This document shows, one piece after another, positions 1-9,898 of a DNA stretch of 41,597 bases; position 1 is the first letter of the stretch; every line of letters starts with the position of its first letter. A program made the position numbers and the translations under genes. This DNA comes from Deltaproteobacteria bacterium. GTDB taxonomy: Bacteria; Desulfobacterota; GWC2-55-46. The notes under the pieces were generated by a model. That model saw nothing but the letters and a program-made list of their open reading frames with translations. It was not told where the DNA came from and ran no database searches. The DNA lies in assembly GCA_016219115.1 (NCBI GenBank), contig JACRCH010000123.1:1-41597 (forward strand). Reading direction: 5' to 3'.

Positions 1-141
1 ATACGGTCCGGCGAATAGGTCGCTATTTTTATCTGCCGTCCGCCAGGGACCGTGCGGTCGGCGGATTTAGAAAATCTCCTTTGCCGACTACATACGGTCC
101 GGCGAATAGGTCGCTATTTTTATCTGCCGTCCGCCAGGACC
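1..141. repeat. Tandem ~47-bp direct repeat (period 91 bp) of a family also found at ~3648-3700
   Basis: atacggtccggcgaataggtcgctatttttatctgccgtccgccagg occurs at 1-47 and again at 92-138; the intervening gtgcggtcggcggatttagaaaatctcctttgccg recurs at ~3651-3690. Confidence 0.9.
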
Positions 142-287
142 CTTCTTAAGAAAGATCCCCCCGGAAACCTCTGGGCCGCCTTTTACATGGACGTTCATTA
201 ATAATGTAGGTCTCTCCGGGGGTTTTGTCAAGGAAGGGGTTTCGGGCCCTATTGCCTTTTAGTTTCAAATAATATATAAATAAATCA

Positions 288-3200
288 ATGACAGCCGAAT
301 TACTGAGTATCGCCGAGTCCGAGGCCTCGAAGAAGCTCCAAGCGATGGGTTTTGCCGACGGAGCGGGGGCTTTGAAGAACCTGAAGCTCCTCGCCAGTAC
401 CCCCTTTTCCGGCCATCTTGAGAGCGTCACGCAATGGGCGCTCGCCTCACCTTCGCCCGACGGGGCGCTTAATAACCTGGAGACCATCGTCAGCAATTTG
501 TCTCAGGACGCCATCGGGGCGGCGCTTGCGGACCCTATGAACATCGAGAGGCTGATTACCATTGCAGGCTCCTCGCCTTTCCTCTCGAACATACTCACGA
601 GGGAGGCCGCGCTTTTTACCTGGCTCTTCTCCGGCGGGATCTTTGAGGTAAAGGACTATGAGGTCTTCAGGGCGGACCTCCGGGAAAGGACCTCCGGGGT
701 CGAGGGCTTTGACCGGATGGCAAAGGCCTTGAGGGTGTACAAGCAGAAAGAATATTTGAGGATCGGTTCACGGGACCTGGCCGGTCTATCGAACGTCGAG
801 GAGGTCACAAGGGAGTTATCCGACCTCGCCGGAGCGTCTTTAGACTGCGCGCTCGAATACTCGCTTAAGTATCACAAAGCCCTCCACGGCCCGCCCATCC
901 ATGCCGGCACGGACGGTGAGGAGAACGAGGCGCAGTTTTCGGTCATCGGCCTTGGCAAGCTCGGAGGCAGGGAACTGAACTTCTCATCCGACATAGACAT
1001 CATATACATATACTCATCCGACAAGGGCGAGACGAACGGGGTCGGGGGCAGGCCGGAGTCTCGCGTGAGCCTGCACGCCTTTTTCGTCAAGGTCTCGATG
1101 ATGGTCTCCAGGCTCATCTCAAGCGTGACAGAAGACGGCTTCGTCTTCAGGGTGGACCTTAATCTGAGGCCCGAGGGCAAGAGCGGGGACATGGCCAACT
1201 CCTTAAGGAGCGCCGAGATATATTACGAGTCGTGGGGCCAGTCCTGGGAGAGGGCCGCGATGATAAAGGCAAGGCCCGTGGCCGGCAGCCTTTCGCTCGG
1301 CGAAGAGTTCCTCTCGATGATACGCCCCTTCGTCTTCAGACGCTATCTCGACTTCACGGCTATCGAAGAGGTAAAGACGATGAAGGAGAAGATAGACTTG
1401 AGCCTGCTGCGCAGAAACCCCGACGCGATAGACGTAAAGCTTGGCGCCGGCGGCATCAGGGAGATCGAGTTCTTCTGCCAGGCCCTGCAGCTCATACACG
1501 CCGGCAAAAACCCGGATATACGCGACAGGAACACCTTGAACGCCATAGAGAAACTCAAGCGGAAGGGTTTCATAAAGGACTTTGAGGCCGCGACCCTTAA
1601 AGCGGGCTATATATTTTTGCGAAACCTCGAGCACAGGATACAGGTCGTGGAGGGCAGGCAGAGCCAGGCCATCCCCCCGAGGCCCCATGAGCTTGAGAGG
1701 CTGGCGCGCATGATGGGCTTCAGGGATATCGACGGGAGAATGGCCGGTACTTATTTCTGGGAGGAATACAAGAAGAAGACTAACGCCGTCCACGAGGTCT
1801 ACAGGTCCCTCTTCTACAGATCGGAGGAGGAGGCCGTGGAAGTGCCCCCGGACATACTCGCCCTCCTCTCGCCCGACATAACGGAAGAGGAGGCGGGAGA
1901 CAGACTTAAAGCGCTCGGCTTCAGGGACGCTAAAGAGGCCTTCAAGAACATGACGCTATTGCGTACCGGCCCCGCATACATGCATTTAAGCGCCAGGGCG
2001 CGCGTTATCCTTCAAAAACTCGCCCCGGTATTTCTTCTTCGCGCCTGTGCTTCTCCCGACCCGGACAGGGCTTTATCAAACCTCGAGAGGTTCATCTCGG
2101 CCATAGGCGCGAGAACGACCTTCTACTCTTTACTTTACGAGAACCCGCGGGTCCTTGAAGAGCTTGTCAGGTTATTCGGCACCAGCGTCTTTCTCTCAAG
2201 GAGCCTTATAGAGCGCCCCGAGAGCCTCGACATACTTCTCTCGGACGAGCTCGCCGTACCTTACAAGACGCGCCGCGACTTCTTCGACGAGTTCCTCAGG
2301 GAGATTGAAAACCGTTTTGATTACGAGGAGAGGCTCGATATCCTGAGGAGGCTCAAGAGCCGGGAGACCTTCAGGATCGGCCTCAACGGGGTCCTCGGGA
2401 CGATACTCTTCAGGCAGATTTCCTCACAGCTGACCTTCATGGCCGAGGCCTCGCTGGAGGCGGCCGTCAAAATAGCCTCGGATGAGCTTAAAAGGAGCTA
2501 CGGCGAGCCCGCGGACGCGCGCTTCGCGGTCATCGGTCTGGGGAAACTCGGTGGCCGCGAGCTTACCTACGGCTCGGACCTCGACATCATCTTCGTGTAC
2601 GATGACCCCACTGACGGGAAGACGACCGGGCCGAGATCCCTCTCGAACCACGAGTACTTCGTAAGACTCGGCCAGCGGATAATAAGCGTTCTGACCCTCA
2701 AGACCAGGGAAGGGCATGTCTTTAGCGTGGACGCGAGGCTGCGGCCCTCCGGGAGCGCCGGCCCTCTTGTGGTGGAGCGCCATGCGCTTGTCAAGTACCA
2801 CCGCGAAAAGACCCTTGTCTGGGAGAGACAGGCCTTCACGAAGGCCAGGGCCGTGGCCGGAGACACGGCCTTCGGCAGAGATGTATTGAATGAACTTTCT
2901 GATATAGTATACTCAAAGCCGCTGACGCCCGACGACGTGGACGAGATGCTTCGCGTAAGGAAACGGATGGAGGATGAAATTGCCAAAGAGAGCGCCGCAA
3001 GGTATAATATCAAGACCGGAAAAGGCGGGGTGGTCGACATAGAATTCCTCGTGCAGTCCCTTCAGCTCTCCTACGGGAGCGCGAAAAGACCTTTAAGGAC
3101 CCCGTACACGCTCAAGGCGCTTCACAGACTCTTGAGGGAAGGGATAATAATGGACGCCGACTACGCCTTTTTAAAAGAGGCCTACTCCTTCTACAGGCTC

Positions 3201-3410
3201 CTTGAGACGAAGTTAAGGATAGTCCACGACAGGCCCGAGGGGTATCTCGTCAGGGGCTCGGAGGAGCTTTTGAGCCTGGCGCGGAGAACCGGCTACACTG
3301 GTGAGGCGGCCTCCGAAGAGCTCCTTGCCGATTACGCGAAACGCGCGGAGAAGGTCCGCTCGCTCTATACAAGAATTCTCGCTGAACTGAAGGAAAAGAA
3401 GAAGGACTGA
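288..3410 (+). CDS. glnE: Bifunctional glutamine synthetase adenylyltransferase/deadenylyltransferase
   Basis: 1040-aa ORF with two related nucleotidyltransferase modules (FSVIGLGKLGGRELNFSSDIDIIYIY and FAVIGLGKLGGRELTYGSDLDIIFVY), the GlnE hallmark. Confidence 0.96.
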   Translation: MTAELLSIAESEASKKLQAMGFADGAGALKNLKLLASTPFSGHLESVTQWALASPSPDGALNNLETIVSNLSQDAIGAALADPMNIERLITIAGSSPFLSNILTREAALFTWLFSGGIFEVKDYEVFRADLRERTSGVEGFDRMAKALRVYKQKEYLRIGSRDLAGLSNVEEVTRELSDLAGASLDCALEYSLKYHKALHGPPIHAGTDGEENEAQFSVIGLGKLGGRELNFSSDIDIIYIYSSDKGETNGVGGRPESRVSLHAFFVKVSMMVSRLISSVTEDGFVFRVDLNLRPEGKSGDMANSLRSAEIYYESWGQSWERAAMIKARPVAGSLSLGEEFLSMIRPFVFRRYLDFTAIEEVKTMKEKIDLSLLRRNPDAIDVKLGAGGIREIEFFCQALQLIHAGKNPDIRDRNTLNAIEKLKRKGFIKDFEAATLKAGYIFLRNLEHRIQVVEGRQSQAIPPRPHELERLARMMGFRDIDGRMAGTYFWEEYKKKTNAVHEVYRSLFYRSEEEAVEVPPDILALLSPDITEEEAGDRLKALGFRDAKEAFKNMTLLRTGPAYMHLSARARVILQKLAPVFLLRACASPDPDRALSNLERFISAIGARTTFYSLLYENPRVLEELVRLFGTSVFLSRSLIERPESLDILLSDELAVPYKTRRDFFDEFLREIENRFDYEERLDILRRLKSRETFRIGLNGVLGTILFRQISSQLTFMAEASLEAAVKIASDELKRSYGEPADARFAVIGLGKLGGRELTYGSDLDIIFVYDDPTDGKTTGPRSLSNHEYFVRLGQRIISVLTLKTREGHVFSVDARLRPSGSAGPLVVERHALVKYHREKTLVWERQAFTKARAVAGDTAFGRDVLNELSDIVYSKPLTPDDVDEMLRVRKRMEDEIAKESAARYNIKTGKGGVVDIEFLVQSLQLSYGSAKRPLRTPYTLKALHRLLREGIIMDADYAFLKEAYSFYRLLETKLRIVHDRPEGYLVRGSEELLSLARRTGYTGEAASEELLADYAKRAEKVRSLYTRILAELKEKKKD

Positions 3411-3434
3411 AATTAACTGACAGGCTGTTGAACC

Positions 3435-3628
3435 ACCCCGGGAGCAAGCTCCGGGGTATCTCCTTAAACCTCCCCTCCCGCGATTGCGGGGGCTGGGCTC
3501 CCGTTGCGCTCTTCCGATGCAACGGGAAGCGGGGTGGGTGAAAACATTTTTTCACCCCTTTTCACCCCCTACCCTCCCCCATCAAGGGGGAGGATTTTAC
3601 AAGGGCTAGCTACAGGAATTTTTGTGAT
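3435..3628. repeat. Composite hairpin repeat (family C): GAACCACC..CCGGGGTATC hairpin, CTCCC/GGGAGG block, ttttacaagg and ttttgtgat tail
   Basis: Closely similar copies at ~31648-31800 and, inverted, at ~39882-40078; partial copy at ~11345-11402. Confidence 0.9.
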
Positions 3629-3647
3629 TTTTTGTGATTTAAAGGGC

Positions 3648-3700
3648 GTCCGTGCGGTCGGCGGATTTAGAAAGTCTCCTTTGCCGGCTGCATTCGGTCC
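3648..3700. repeat. Copy of the GTGCGGTCGGCGGATTTAGAAA repeat seen at the window start
   Basis: gtgcggtcggcggatttagaaagtctcctttgccggctgcattcggtcc, nearly identical to ~51-100. Confidence 0.88.
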
Positions 3701-3849
3701 ATAGAAAGTTCCAGCCGACAGGGTCTTTTCAACGCTCTGTCAGGACAAAAAAATTCCAGAGGGGGGCTTATTTGAAGGAGAGACAGGGAAACCTGACAAA
3801 AATCGGGATGCCGAGGCTTCTGCACCTGATCTACCGGAAGGGTGACGCG

Positions 3850-6300
3850 ATGTCCTCTCTCGACATAGTCCGCGAGCCGATAAAAAAGCGTTTCATCTTC
3901 AAGGACGGCGTGTGCGCCGCGGCCTCGTCCAACATCCTCAACGAGGTGTTGGGAAGACTGTTGATGCAGGAAGGCATCATCACTCAGAAGGACTACGAGC
4001 GATCGCTGGAGGTGGTCCTCAAGGAAAAAAAGAAGCACGGCCAGGTCCTCATCGCGATGGGGCTCATCACCCCGGAGCAGCTCGACGCCTTCCTGACTCT
4101 TCAGATCAAGAGAAGGGTCTTTAAGATCTTCGGATGGAACGAGGGGACCTACCGCTATGTCAGGTCAACGGATACGGCGCCCGACCTGCCGCCGCTTGCC
4201 CTGCACCCTGCCGCCCTCATCCTCGAAGGCATAAGCCTCGGGTTCTACCCTGCCTCGCGTCTAAGGGCTGACCTCAAGGAGTACTTCGACCATCCGGTCT
4301 TTGCAGCCGGGGACCCGGGCAAGTACGCCCTCGATGACTTCAACCTGAACCTTCAGGAGAAGAGGTTCCTGGAGTCCATTGACGGCAGGAAGACCTTAAG
4401 GGAGGTCCTCGACTCCTCGGACCTGCTCCGCCACAGGGCGCTCTCTCTGGCCTTGAGCTTCATCATCACCGGTGTCATCAAGAGCACCGTTGAGGTGGTG
4501 GAGGAGGAGTTCTTCGAGGAGGAGACGAGGGGGCCTGAGGCCGCCGAAGCCCCGCTTGACAAGAAACTTAACGCCGAGATCCTGTTCATGAAGGCCAGGG
4601 GCGCCCTTGAGAAGAAGGACTACGCCGGGGCCGTTAAGACCCTCACCGACATAACGGACTTGAACCCGATGGAAGGCGAGTACTGGGCGTATCTCGGCTG
4701 GGCCGTCTACCTGGAGAACACAGCGAACCTGAAGAAGGCCGAGAGGGTCATCAAGGACGCCATAGACTTGAATAACGACCTCGACATAGCGTGGCATTTC
4801 CTCGGCATGCTCTCGCTCGCCTCCGGGGACACGGAGATGGCCAGGAGCGCTTTTCGTACGGCCGTTCACAAGAACCCCTGGATGCTCGGTTCGGTCGCGG
4901 AACTCAAGCGGCTTGAGCTTTTCGACTCGACCGAGGCCGGAGCGGACCAGGAGGACAGGAAGGCATACATCGACGCGTTCGGTTTCGCCGAAGACCCGTT
5001 TACGCCGGTGCCCGGCCACGCTCGCGCCTACCTCGCCGGAAGCCGCCATGATGCGCTAGAGTCTCTTGTCAGAGCGGTCAAGAAGAGGTCGGGCCCGGTG
5101 CTCCTGACCGGCCCGGCCGGCGCAGGCAAGACCACCCTCGCGCTCGAGCTTCTATGGAGGCTCTCAAACGAGAAGGTGCTCCCGGCGGTGGTGCTTAAGC
5201 CCTCCGACAGGGAGCTCGTCCTTATAAAGGAGATCAACGCCGAGCTGGGCGTCTCAAGCGAGACCGACTCGATAAAGGAACAACTCCTGGCGCTTGGCAT
5301 GAGGGTCTCCCAGAACAAGATACAGGGCGGACATACGCTTCTGATAATCGACCGGGCCCACGGCCTCACGGACGGGTGTCTGAAGCTCGTGCAGTACTTT
5401 TCGCGCTTGAAGACCCTGCAGATAGTACTACTGGGGGAGCCGTCCCTTGGAGACAGGCTCAAGGCGGCCGACTTCAGGGAGCTTGACCAGAAGATAGCCA
5501 CACGCGTGCAGCTTTACAGCCTGTCGATGGACGAGACAAAGGAGTACTTCCTGAAAAGGCTCACCGGGGTGCGCAGTACCCGGAAGGCCTCCTGTTCCAT
5601 CACGGATGAGGCGCTGGTATTGTTGTTCGAGGAGAGCGGAGGGACCCCCTCCGAGATAAACTCCAGGGGTGTGCGTCTGCTCTCCGAGGCGGCGAGGTAC
5701 GGCACCTGCGAGGTAGATAACATCATCGCCATGGCCGCCTTCGGCAGGAAGAGCATATTCGAGGACGAGTCCGCGGCGGATGTCTTCGTTGAAGAGGCCT
5801 TCGAGCGCGCGGAGGGACCCGTTGCGCCCGAACAGGTATCGCCGGAAGAGGTCGCAAAGGCACCGGAGCCTCCTGTGGAGGCCCCGGTAGAGACCGGCCC
5901 CGCCAGTACCGAGGCGCCTGTAAAGACACCGTCAGAGACCCCCCCTCCCGCTCATTCCGAGGCGCAGACCGGGAGGGCGGGAGCGCGCGCCCCGGCCGCC
6001 CTCCCTCACCCGGTCCCTGAAGTAAAGGAAGTGAGGAAGGCCGGGACTTCGCGGTTGCTGCTGATCTTACTGATGATAGCGGCAGCGGGGCTTGTCGCGG
6101 CGTTTTTTACCAGGGCCTTGCGGTTCGGCGGTGAGTCGACCCCGACGACTTCCGTCGCACCCCGGCCTCAAAAGGCGGTTAAAGAGCCCCCGGCGCAGCC
6201 GACGGTCTCCGGAAGCGGCCCCGTAGAGACATCGGCAGCGATACAGGGCAGCGTTGAAGGTTTACCGGGCGCGGCGGCCAACCCCGAGGTAAGGCCCTGA
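3850..6300 (+). CDS. Multidomain protein: DUF4388/GspE-N-like N-terminus, TPR region, ExeA/GspA-like AAA ATPase, Pro-rich linker and one TM helix
   Basis: Walker A GPAGAGKTT; TPR-like EGEYWAYLGWAVYLENTANLKKAERVI; TM RLLLILLMIAAAGLVAAFF. Start moved to ATG 3850 (MSSLDIV) because the upstream ORF extension runs into repeat DNA. Confidence 0.8.
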   Translation: MSSLDIVREPIKKRFIFKDGVCAAASSNILNEVLGRLLMQEGIITQKDYERSLEVVLKEKKKHGQVLIAMGLITPEQLDAFLTLQIKRRVFKIFGWNEGTYRYVRSTDTAPDLPPLALHPAALILEGISLGFYPASRLRADLKEYFDHPVFAAGDPGKYALDDFNLNLQEKRFLESIDGRKTLREVLDSSDLLRHRALSLALSFIITGVIKSTVEVVEEEFFEEETRGPEAAEAPLDKKLNAEILFMKARGALEKKDYAGAVKTLTDITDLNPMEGEYWAYLGWAVYLENTANLKKAERVIKDAIDLNNDLDIAWHFLGMLSLASGDTEMARSAFRTAVHKNPWMLGSVAELKRLELFDSTEAGADQEDRKAYIDAFGFAEDPFTPVPGHARAYLAGSRHDALESLVRAVKKRSGPVLLTGPAGAGKTTLALELLWRLSNEKVLPAVVLKPSDRELVLIKEINAELGVSSETDSIKEQLLALGMRVSQNKIQGGHTLLIIDRAHGLTDGCLKLVQYFSRLKTLQIVLLGEPSLGDRLKAADFRELDQKIATRVQLYSLSMDETKEYFLKRLTGVRSTRKASCSITDEALVLLFEESGGTPSEINSRGVRLLSEAARYGTCEVDNIIAMAAFGRKSIFEDESAADVFVEEAFERAEGPVAPEQVSPEEVAKAPEPPVEAPVETGPASTEAPVKTPSETPPPAHSEAQTGRAGARAPAALPHPVPEVKEVRKAGTSRLLLILLMIAAAGLVAAFFTRALRFGGESTPTTSVAPRPQKAVKEPPAQPTVSGSGPVETSAAIQGSVEGLPGAAANPEVRP

Positions 6301-6335
6301 AGGTTTTTTGACGCGATATACCGAGGATCAAACGC

Positions 6336-6437
6336 TTTTAATATTTCCTTCGGGTTGAATTAAGCGCGTCTTGCCGCGTATATAAAAACAGATCTCCCTT
6401 TGGGTACCCCGCCAGCAAGGCTTGCGGGGTGGTTCAT
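6336..6437 (-). repeat. Repeat family A, uninterrupted copy
   Basis: Reverse complement reads atgaaccaccccgcaagccttgctggcggggtacccaaagggagatctgtttttatatacgcggcaagacgcgcttaattcaacccgaaggaaatattaaaa; matches the copies at 20685 and 17479. Confidence 0.93.
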
Positions 6438-6465
6438 AAATTCCAGTGGAACGAGGTGACTGAAA

Positions 6466-7719
6466 ATGTCCTGTCCCGAACCGGGTTTTTTTAAGGAAAT
6501 AGTAACCACGATAGAAAACGCGAACAAGTACCTTAGTCTCCCCAAATCCGTCATCGACAGGCTCAGTACCCCGCGCCGCTCTCTCATAGTATCTGTCCCG
6601 GTGAAGATGGACGACGGAAGGATCGAGTTCTTCAAGGGCTACCGCGTGCAGTACGACTTCGCGCGCGGGCCGGCCAAGGGAGGGATACGCTACCACCCAA
6701 GGGTGAACCTCGATGAGATAACGGCCCTGGCCGCTCTCATGACATTGAAGTGCGCGGTCGTGGATATCCCGTTCGGCGGGGCTAAGGGCGGGGTCGAGTG
6801 CGACCCGACGGCGATGAGCCGCGACGAGATAGAGCGGCTCACCAGAAGATACACCTACGAGATAGCGATCCTCATAGGCCCCGAGACCGACATACCCGCC
6901 CCCGACGTCTATACCGACGAGCAGGTGATGGCATGGATGATGGATACCTATTCGATGATGAAGGGGTACCCGGTGCCGTCCATCGTCACCGGCAAGCCCG
7001 TTTCCCTCGGCGGGTCCCTGGGCAGGGCCAGGGCCACCTCAACGGGCCTTGTCACCACGGTCATCGAGGCCTTAAAGCACCTGAATATGCCGCTTGAGGG
7101 GCTGACAGTGACAGTACTCGGCTTCGGCAAGGTCGGCTACCACGCGGCGAAGATACTCCATGATAAAGGGGCGAAGGTCATCGGCCTTGCCGACTCGAAA
7201 GGCGCCATATATAATCGGCGGGGGCTCGATATCGACGCCGTCTCCAGCCACAAGAAATCAACCGGGTCGCTCTCGGGCTTCAAGGAGTCAGAGGACCTCT
7301 CCATAGACGAGCTTTTGGCCGTAGAGTGCGATTGCCTGGTCCCCGCGGCGCTCGAAGGCCAGATAAACTCCAAAAACGCCGGCTCAATAAAGACGCGCAT
7401 CATGGCCGAGGGCGCCAACAACCCCGCCACACTCGAGGCCGATGAGGTATTGAAGGACAAAGGAGTCTTTTTACTCCCAGGGGTGCTCGCCAACGCAGGG
7501 GGCGTGGTCGTCTCTTACTTCGAGTGGGTGCAGGACCTCCAGAGGTTTTTCTGGAACGAATCCGAGATAGACTCCCGCCTGCGGTCGATCATGACAAAGG
7601 CCTTCGAGGAGGTCCTTCAGATATCTCTCGAAAAAAAAATCGACATGCGCACAGCCGCCATGACGCTCGGAGTAAAGAGGGTAGCGGAAGCCGTCATGAT
7701 AAGGGGGCTTTATCCGTAA
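6466..7719 (+). CDS. gdhA: Glu/Leu/Phe/Val dehydrogenase (glutamate dehydrogenase)
   Basis: 417 aa; KGGIRYHP, PFGGAKGG and PAPDVYT motifs; Rossmann GFGKVG. Confidence 0.93.
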   Translation: MSCPEPGFFKEIVTTIENANKYLSLPKSVIDRLSTPRRSLIVSVPVKMDDGRIEFFKGYRVQYDFARGPAKGGIRYHPRVNLDEITALAALMTLKCAVVDIPFGGAKGGVECDPTAMSRDEIERLTRRYTYEIAILIGPETDIPAPDVYTDEQVMAWMMDTYSMMKGYPVPSIVTGKPVSLGGSLGRARATSTGLVTTVIEALKHLNMPLEGLTVTVLGFGKVGYHAAKILHDKGAKVIGLADSKGAIYNRRGLDIDAVSSHKKSTGSLSGFKESEDLSIDELLAVECDCLVPAALEGQINSKNAGSIKTRIMAEGANNPATLEADEVLKDKGVFLLPGVLANAGGVVVSYFEWVQDLQRFFWNESEIDSRLRSIMTKAFEEVLQISLEKKIDMRTAAMTLGVKRVAEAVMIRGLYP

Positions 7720-7879
7720 AAAAACGCGCCACCGGCCCACGGGGCTGAAGCCCCCGCGAGGGTCCCGGCAGTTCGCTAAAAACGGAGATAGTCTTTTATC
7801 ACAAAATTCCCGGAGCTTGCTCCGGGGTGGTTCATTTCCACCCCTCCTCCGGGCCGTGAGGCTCACAACCTCTTGTTTT

Positions 7880-8198
7880 ATCAGATTAATTTCACCTGCC
7901 AGACGCCCCGTTATTTTTAAAATTAAAAACCTTGAAAATTAAACTCCGCTCTGATAAAGTGACCATCTACTAAACCCGCAAAGTTATCAACATCTGTGCA
8001 TAACCCTGTGAATAATTTCTGGCTTGCTGAGCCGTTTGCAGGTAACGGTCATTTGGATTAACACCTCATTCCGTAGAACCGCCGGCTAATAAACTACCCC
8101 GCCGAAAGCAGCGGGGTATTCTTAGAAACTCTTTTCAAAAATTTTCGCGGCAAGCCGCGCTTAATTAAACCCCGAAAGGGGATTAAAAAGTTGTTGAT
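7880..8198. other. Putative oriC portion upstream of dnaA with three clustered DnaA-box-like 9-mers
   Basis: ttatcaaca 7984-7992; tgtgcataa 7995-8003 (TTATGCACA); tgtgaataa 8007-8015 (TTATTCACA); AT-rich stretch ~7900-7960. Confidence 0.75.
8092..8188 (+). repeat. Repeat family A variant (A') ending in a GNRA-like hairpin, in the dnaA leader
   Basis: ccccgccgaaagcagcggggtattcttagaaactcttttcaaaaattttcgcggcaagccgcgcttaattaaaccccgaaaggggattaaaa; second copy at 39742-39838. Confidence 0.9.
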
Positions 8199-9545
8199 AT
8201 GAACTCTGAAGTTATCTGGACAAATTGTTTGGACGGCGTTGTCGAGCATGTAAGCCCGCAGCACTTCGCCACCTGGTTTCGCCCGATTAAGGTCGTCGGA
8301 GGGGCCGAAGGCGCCATCGAACTTGAGGTCCCCAACCGGTTCTTTCTCGAATGGATCAAGGAGCACTACCTGCCCCTGATCCAGGAGGTCTTGAGAAGGG
8401 TCGGCAAGAAGGACTACAAGCTCAACTGGAGGATAAGCGACGAGGCCTCGGCCGTTGCCGCCCCCGCGGCGAAGAAGTCCTCGAAGGACACCGGAGCGAA
8501 GGCGCAGAAGCCCGCCGGATTGAACCTTAACCCTAGGTACACCTTCGATAACTTCGTCATCGGAAAGGCTAACGAGTTCGCTCACGCCGCGTGTTCTTCG
8601 GTCGCCTCCAACCCGGCGAGCAAATACAACCCGCTTTTCATATACGGCGGGGTCGGTCTCGGCAAGACGCATCTCCTTCAGGCGATAGGACACAAAGTCC
8701 AGCTCAATAACCCGGCCGCAAAGGTATGCTACTACACGTCCGAGCGGTTCATGAACGACTTCATCAACTACATAAGCCGCCAGAAGATGGCTGATTTCAG
8801 GGTGAAGTTCAGGAATGTCGATGTGCTGCTCATAGACGACATACAGTTCTGGGCGGGCAAGGAGAGGACTCAGGAGGAGTTTTTCCACACCTTCAACGCG
8901 CTCTACGAGGCCCACAAGCAGATAGTCGTCACGAGCGACAAGTTCCCCAAGGACATCGACGGGCTCGAAGAAAGGCTCAGGTCCAGGTTCGAATGGGGCC
9001 TTGTAGCGGACATCCAGCCTCCGGACACGGAGACCAAGATAGCGATACTCAGGAAAAAGGCGAAGGCCGAGAATGTAAAGATCCCCGATGATGTCGCCGG
9101 GTGGCTTGCGACGGTGAGTGACTCCAACGTAAGGGAGCTTGAGGGTTTTCTGAACAGGATCATAGCGGTATCGAGCCTCACCAACCAGGAGATAACCCTG
9201 GGGATGAGCAAAGACGCTTTAAAGAACCTCCTTAAGGAAAAGGAGGAGAAGATCCTCACGATCGACGAGATACAGAAATCCGTCGCCGTCTTCTTCAACA
9301 TAAAATTCTCGGACCTGAGGTCAAAAAGAAGACACCGCACTATCGCGCTGCCCCGCCAGATCGCCATGTACCTGGCGCGTGAGTACGGGAACTTTTCTTT
9401 CCCGGAAATCGGCTCTTCTTTCGGCGGCAAGGACCACTCAACGGCCATACACGCCGTTAAAAAGATAGAGAAGGAGCTCAAGGAAAACCCGGAGATAAAA
9501 AACGCGGTCAAGGCCTTGAAGCAGAACCTCGGGATAAGTAAATGA
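8199..9545 (+). CDS. dnaA: Chromosomal replication initiator protein DnaA
   Basis: 448 aa; GGVGLGKTHLLQAIG, VLLIDDIQFWAGKERTQEEFFHTFN, C-terminal GGKDHSTAIHAV. Confidence 0.98.
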   Translation: MNSEVIWTNCLDGVVEHVSPQHFATWFRPIKVVGGAEGAIELEVPNRFFLEWIKEHYLPLIQEVLRRVGKKDYKLNWRISDEASAVAAPAAKKSSKDTGAKAQKPAGLNLNPRYTFDNFVIGKANEFAHAACSSVASNPASKYNPLFIYGGVGLGKTHLLQAIGHKVQLNNPAAKVCYYTSERFMNDFINYISRQKMADFRVKFRNVDVLLIDDIQFWAGKERTQEEFFHTFNALYEAHKQIVVTSDKFPKDIDGLEERLRSRFEWGLVADIQPPDTETKIAILRKKAKAENVKIPDDVAGWLATVSDSNVRELEGFLNRIIAVSSLTNQEITLGMSKDALKNLLKEKEEKILTIDEIQKSVAVFFNIKFSDLRSKRRHRTIALPRQIAMYLAREYGNFSFPEIGSSFGGKDHSTAIHAVKKIEKELKENPEIKNAVKALKQNLGISK

Positions 9546-9659
9546 AACTCCCCGGAGCTTGCGCGGGGTATCCAAAGACGCTGGAAAAACTGGCGTTACG
9601 CCGCCCGCGGGCGGCCGATGAACCGCCCTGGAGGTTTTTTTAGTCTTACGGCCGCTCTT

Positions 9660-9890
9660 CCGGATAACGGGTGTATAACCTGTTAATTGATGTTGGCGAG
9701 TTGTTGGGTATTTTCCGTTTGAGGGGGCTTTGCCGGTACAGGCGGTTTTTATGTTGATAAACAGGCGGGTCTTTTCAACAGACAGGCGTCCTGGTTTTAT
9801 GAACGCTAACGGCGCCTTGGGCTGTTATCAACATATCAGTACGCCCTACTACTCATTTCTACTAAAGTAATTTATATTATTATAAAGAGG
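9660..9890. other. dnaA-dnaN intergenic region with further DnaA-box-like sites and an AT-rich segment
   Basis: tgttgataa 9752-9760, ttatcaaca 9825-9833, weaker gtgtataac ~9671-9679; AT-rich taatttatattattataaa before dnaN. Confidence 0.6.
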
Positions 9891-9898
9891 AGAGCCAG

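Noticed and set aside
1203-1793. 196-aa and other long minus-strand ORFs inside glnE, dnaA, yidC, mnmG and mltG
   Set aside because: Antisense shadows of strongly supported genes, no recognisable domains
3250-3555. Short ORFs with RREGRFKEIPRS / PPPSRGRILQG-like peptides (3250-3555, 3504-3704, 31520-31768, 39875-40060)
   Set aside because: Translations of the hairpin repeats, not proteins
8094-8915. 273-aa minus-strand ORF overlapping dnaA and its leader
   Set aside because: Antisense to dnaA, and one end is translated repeat sequence
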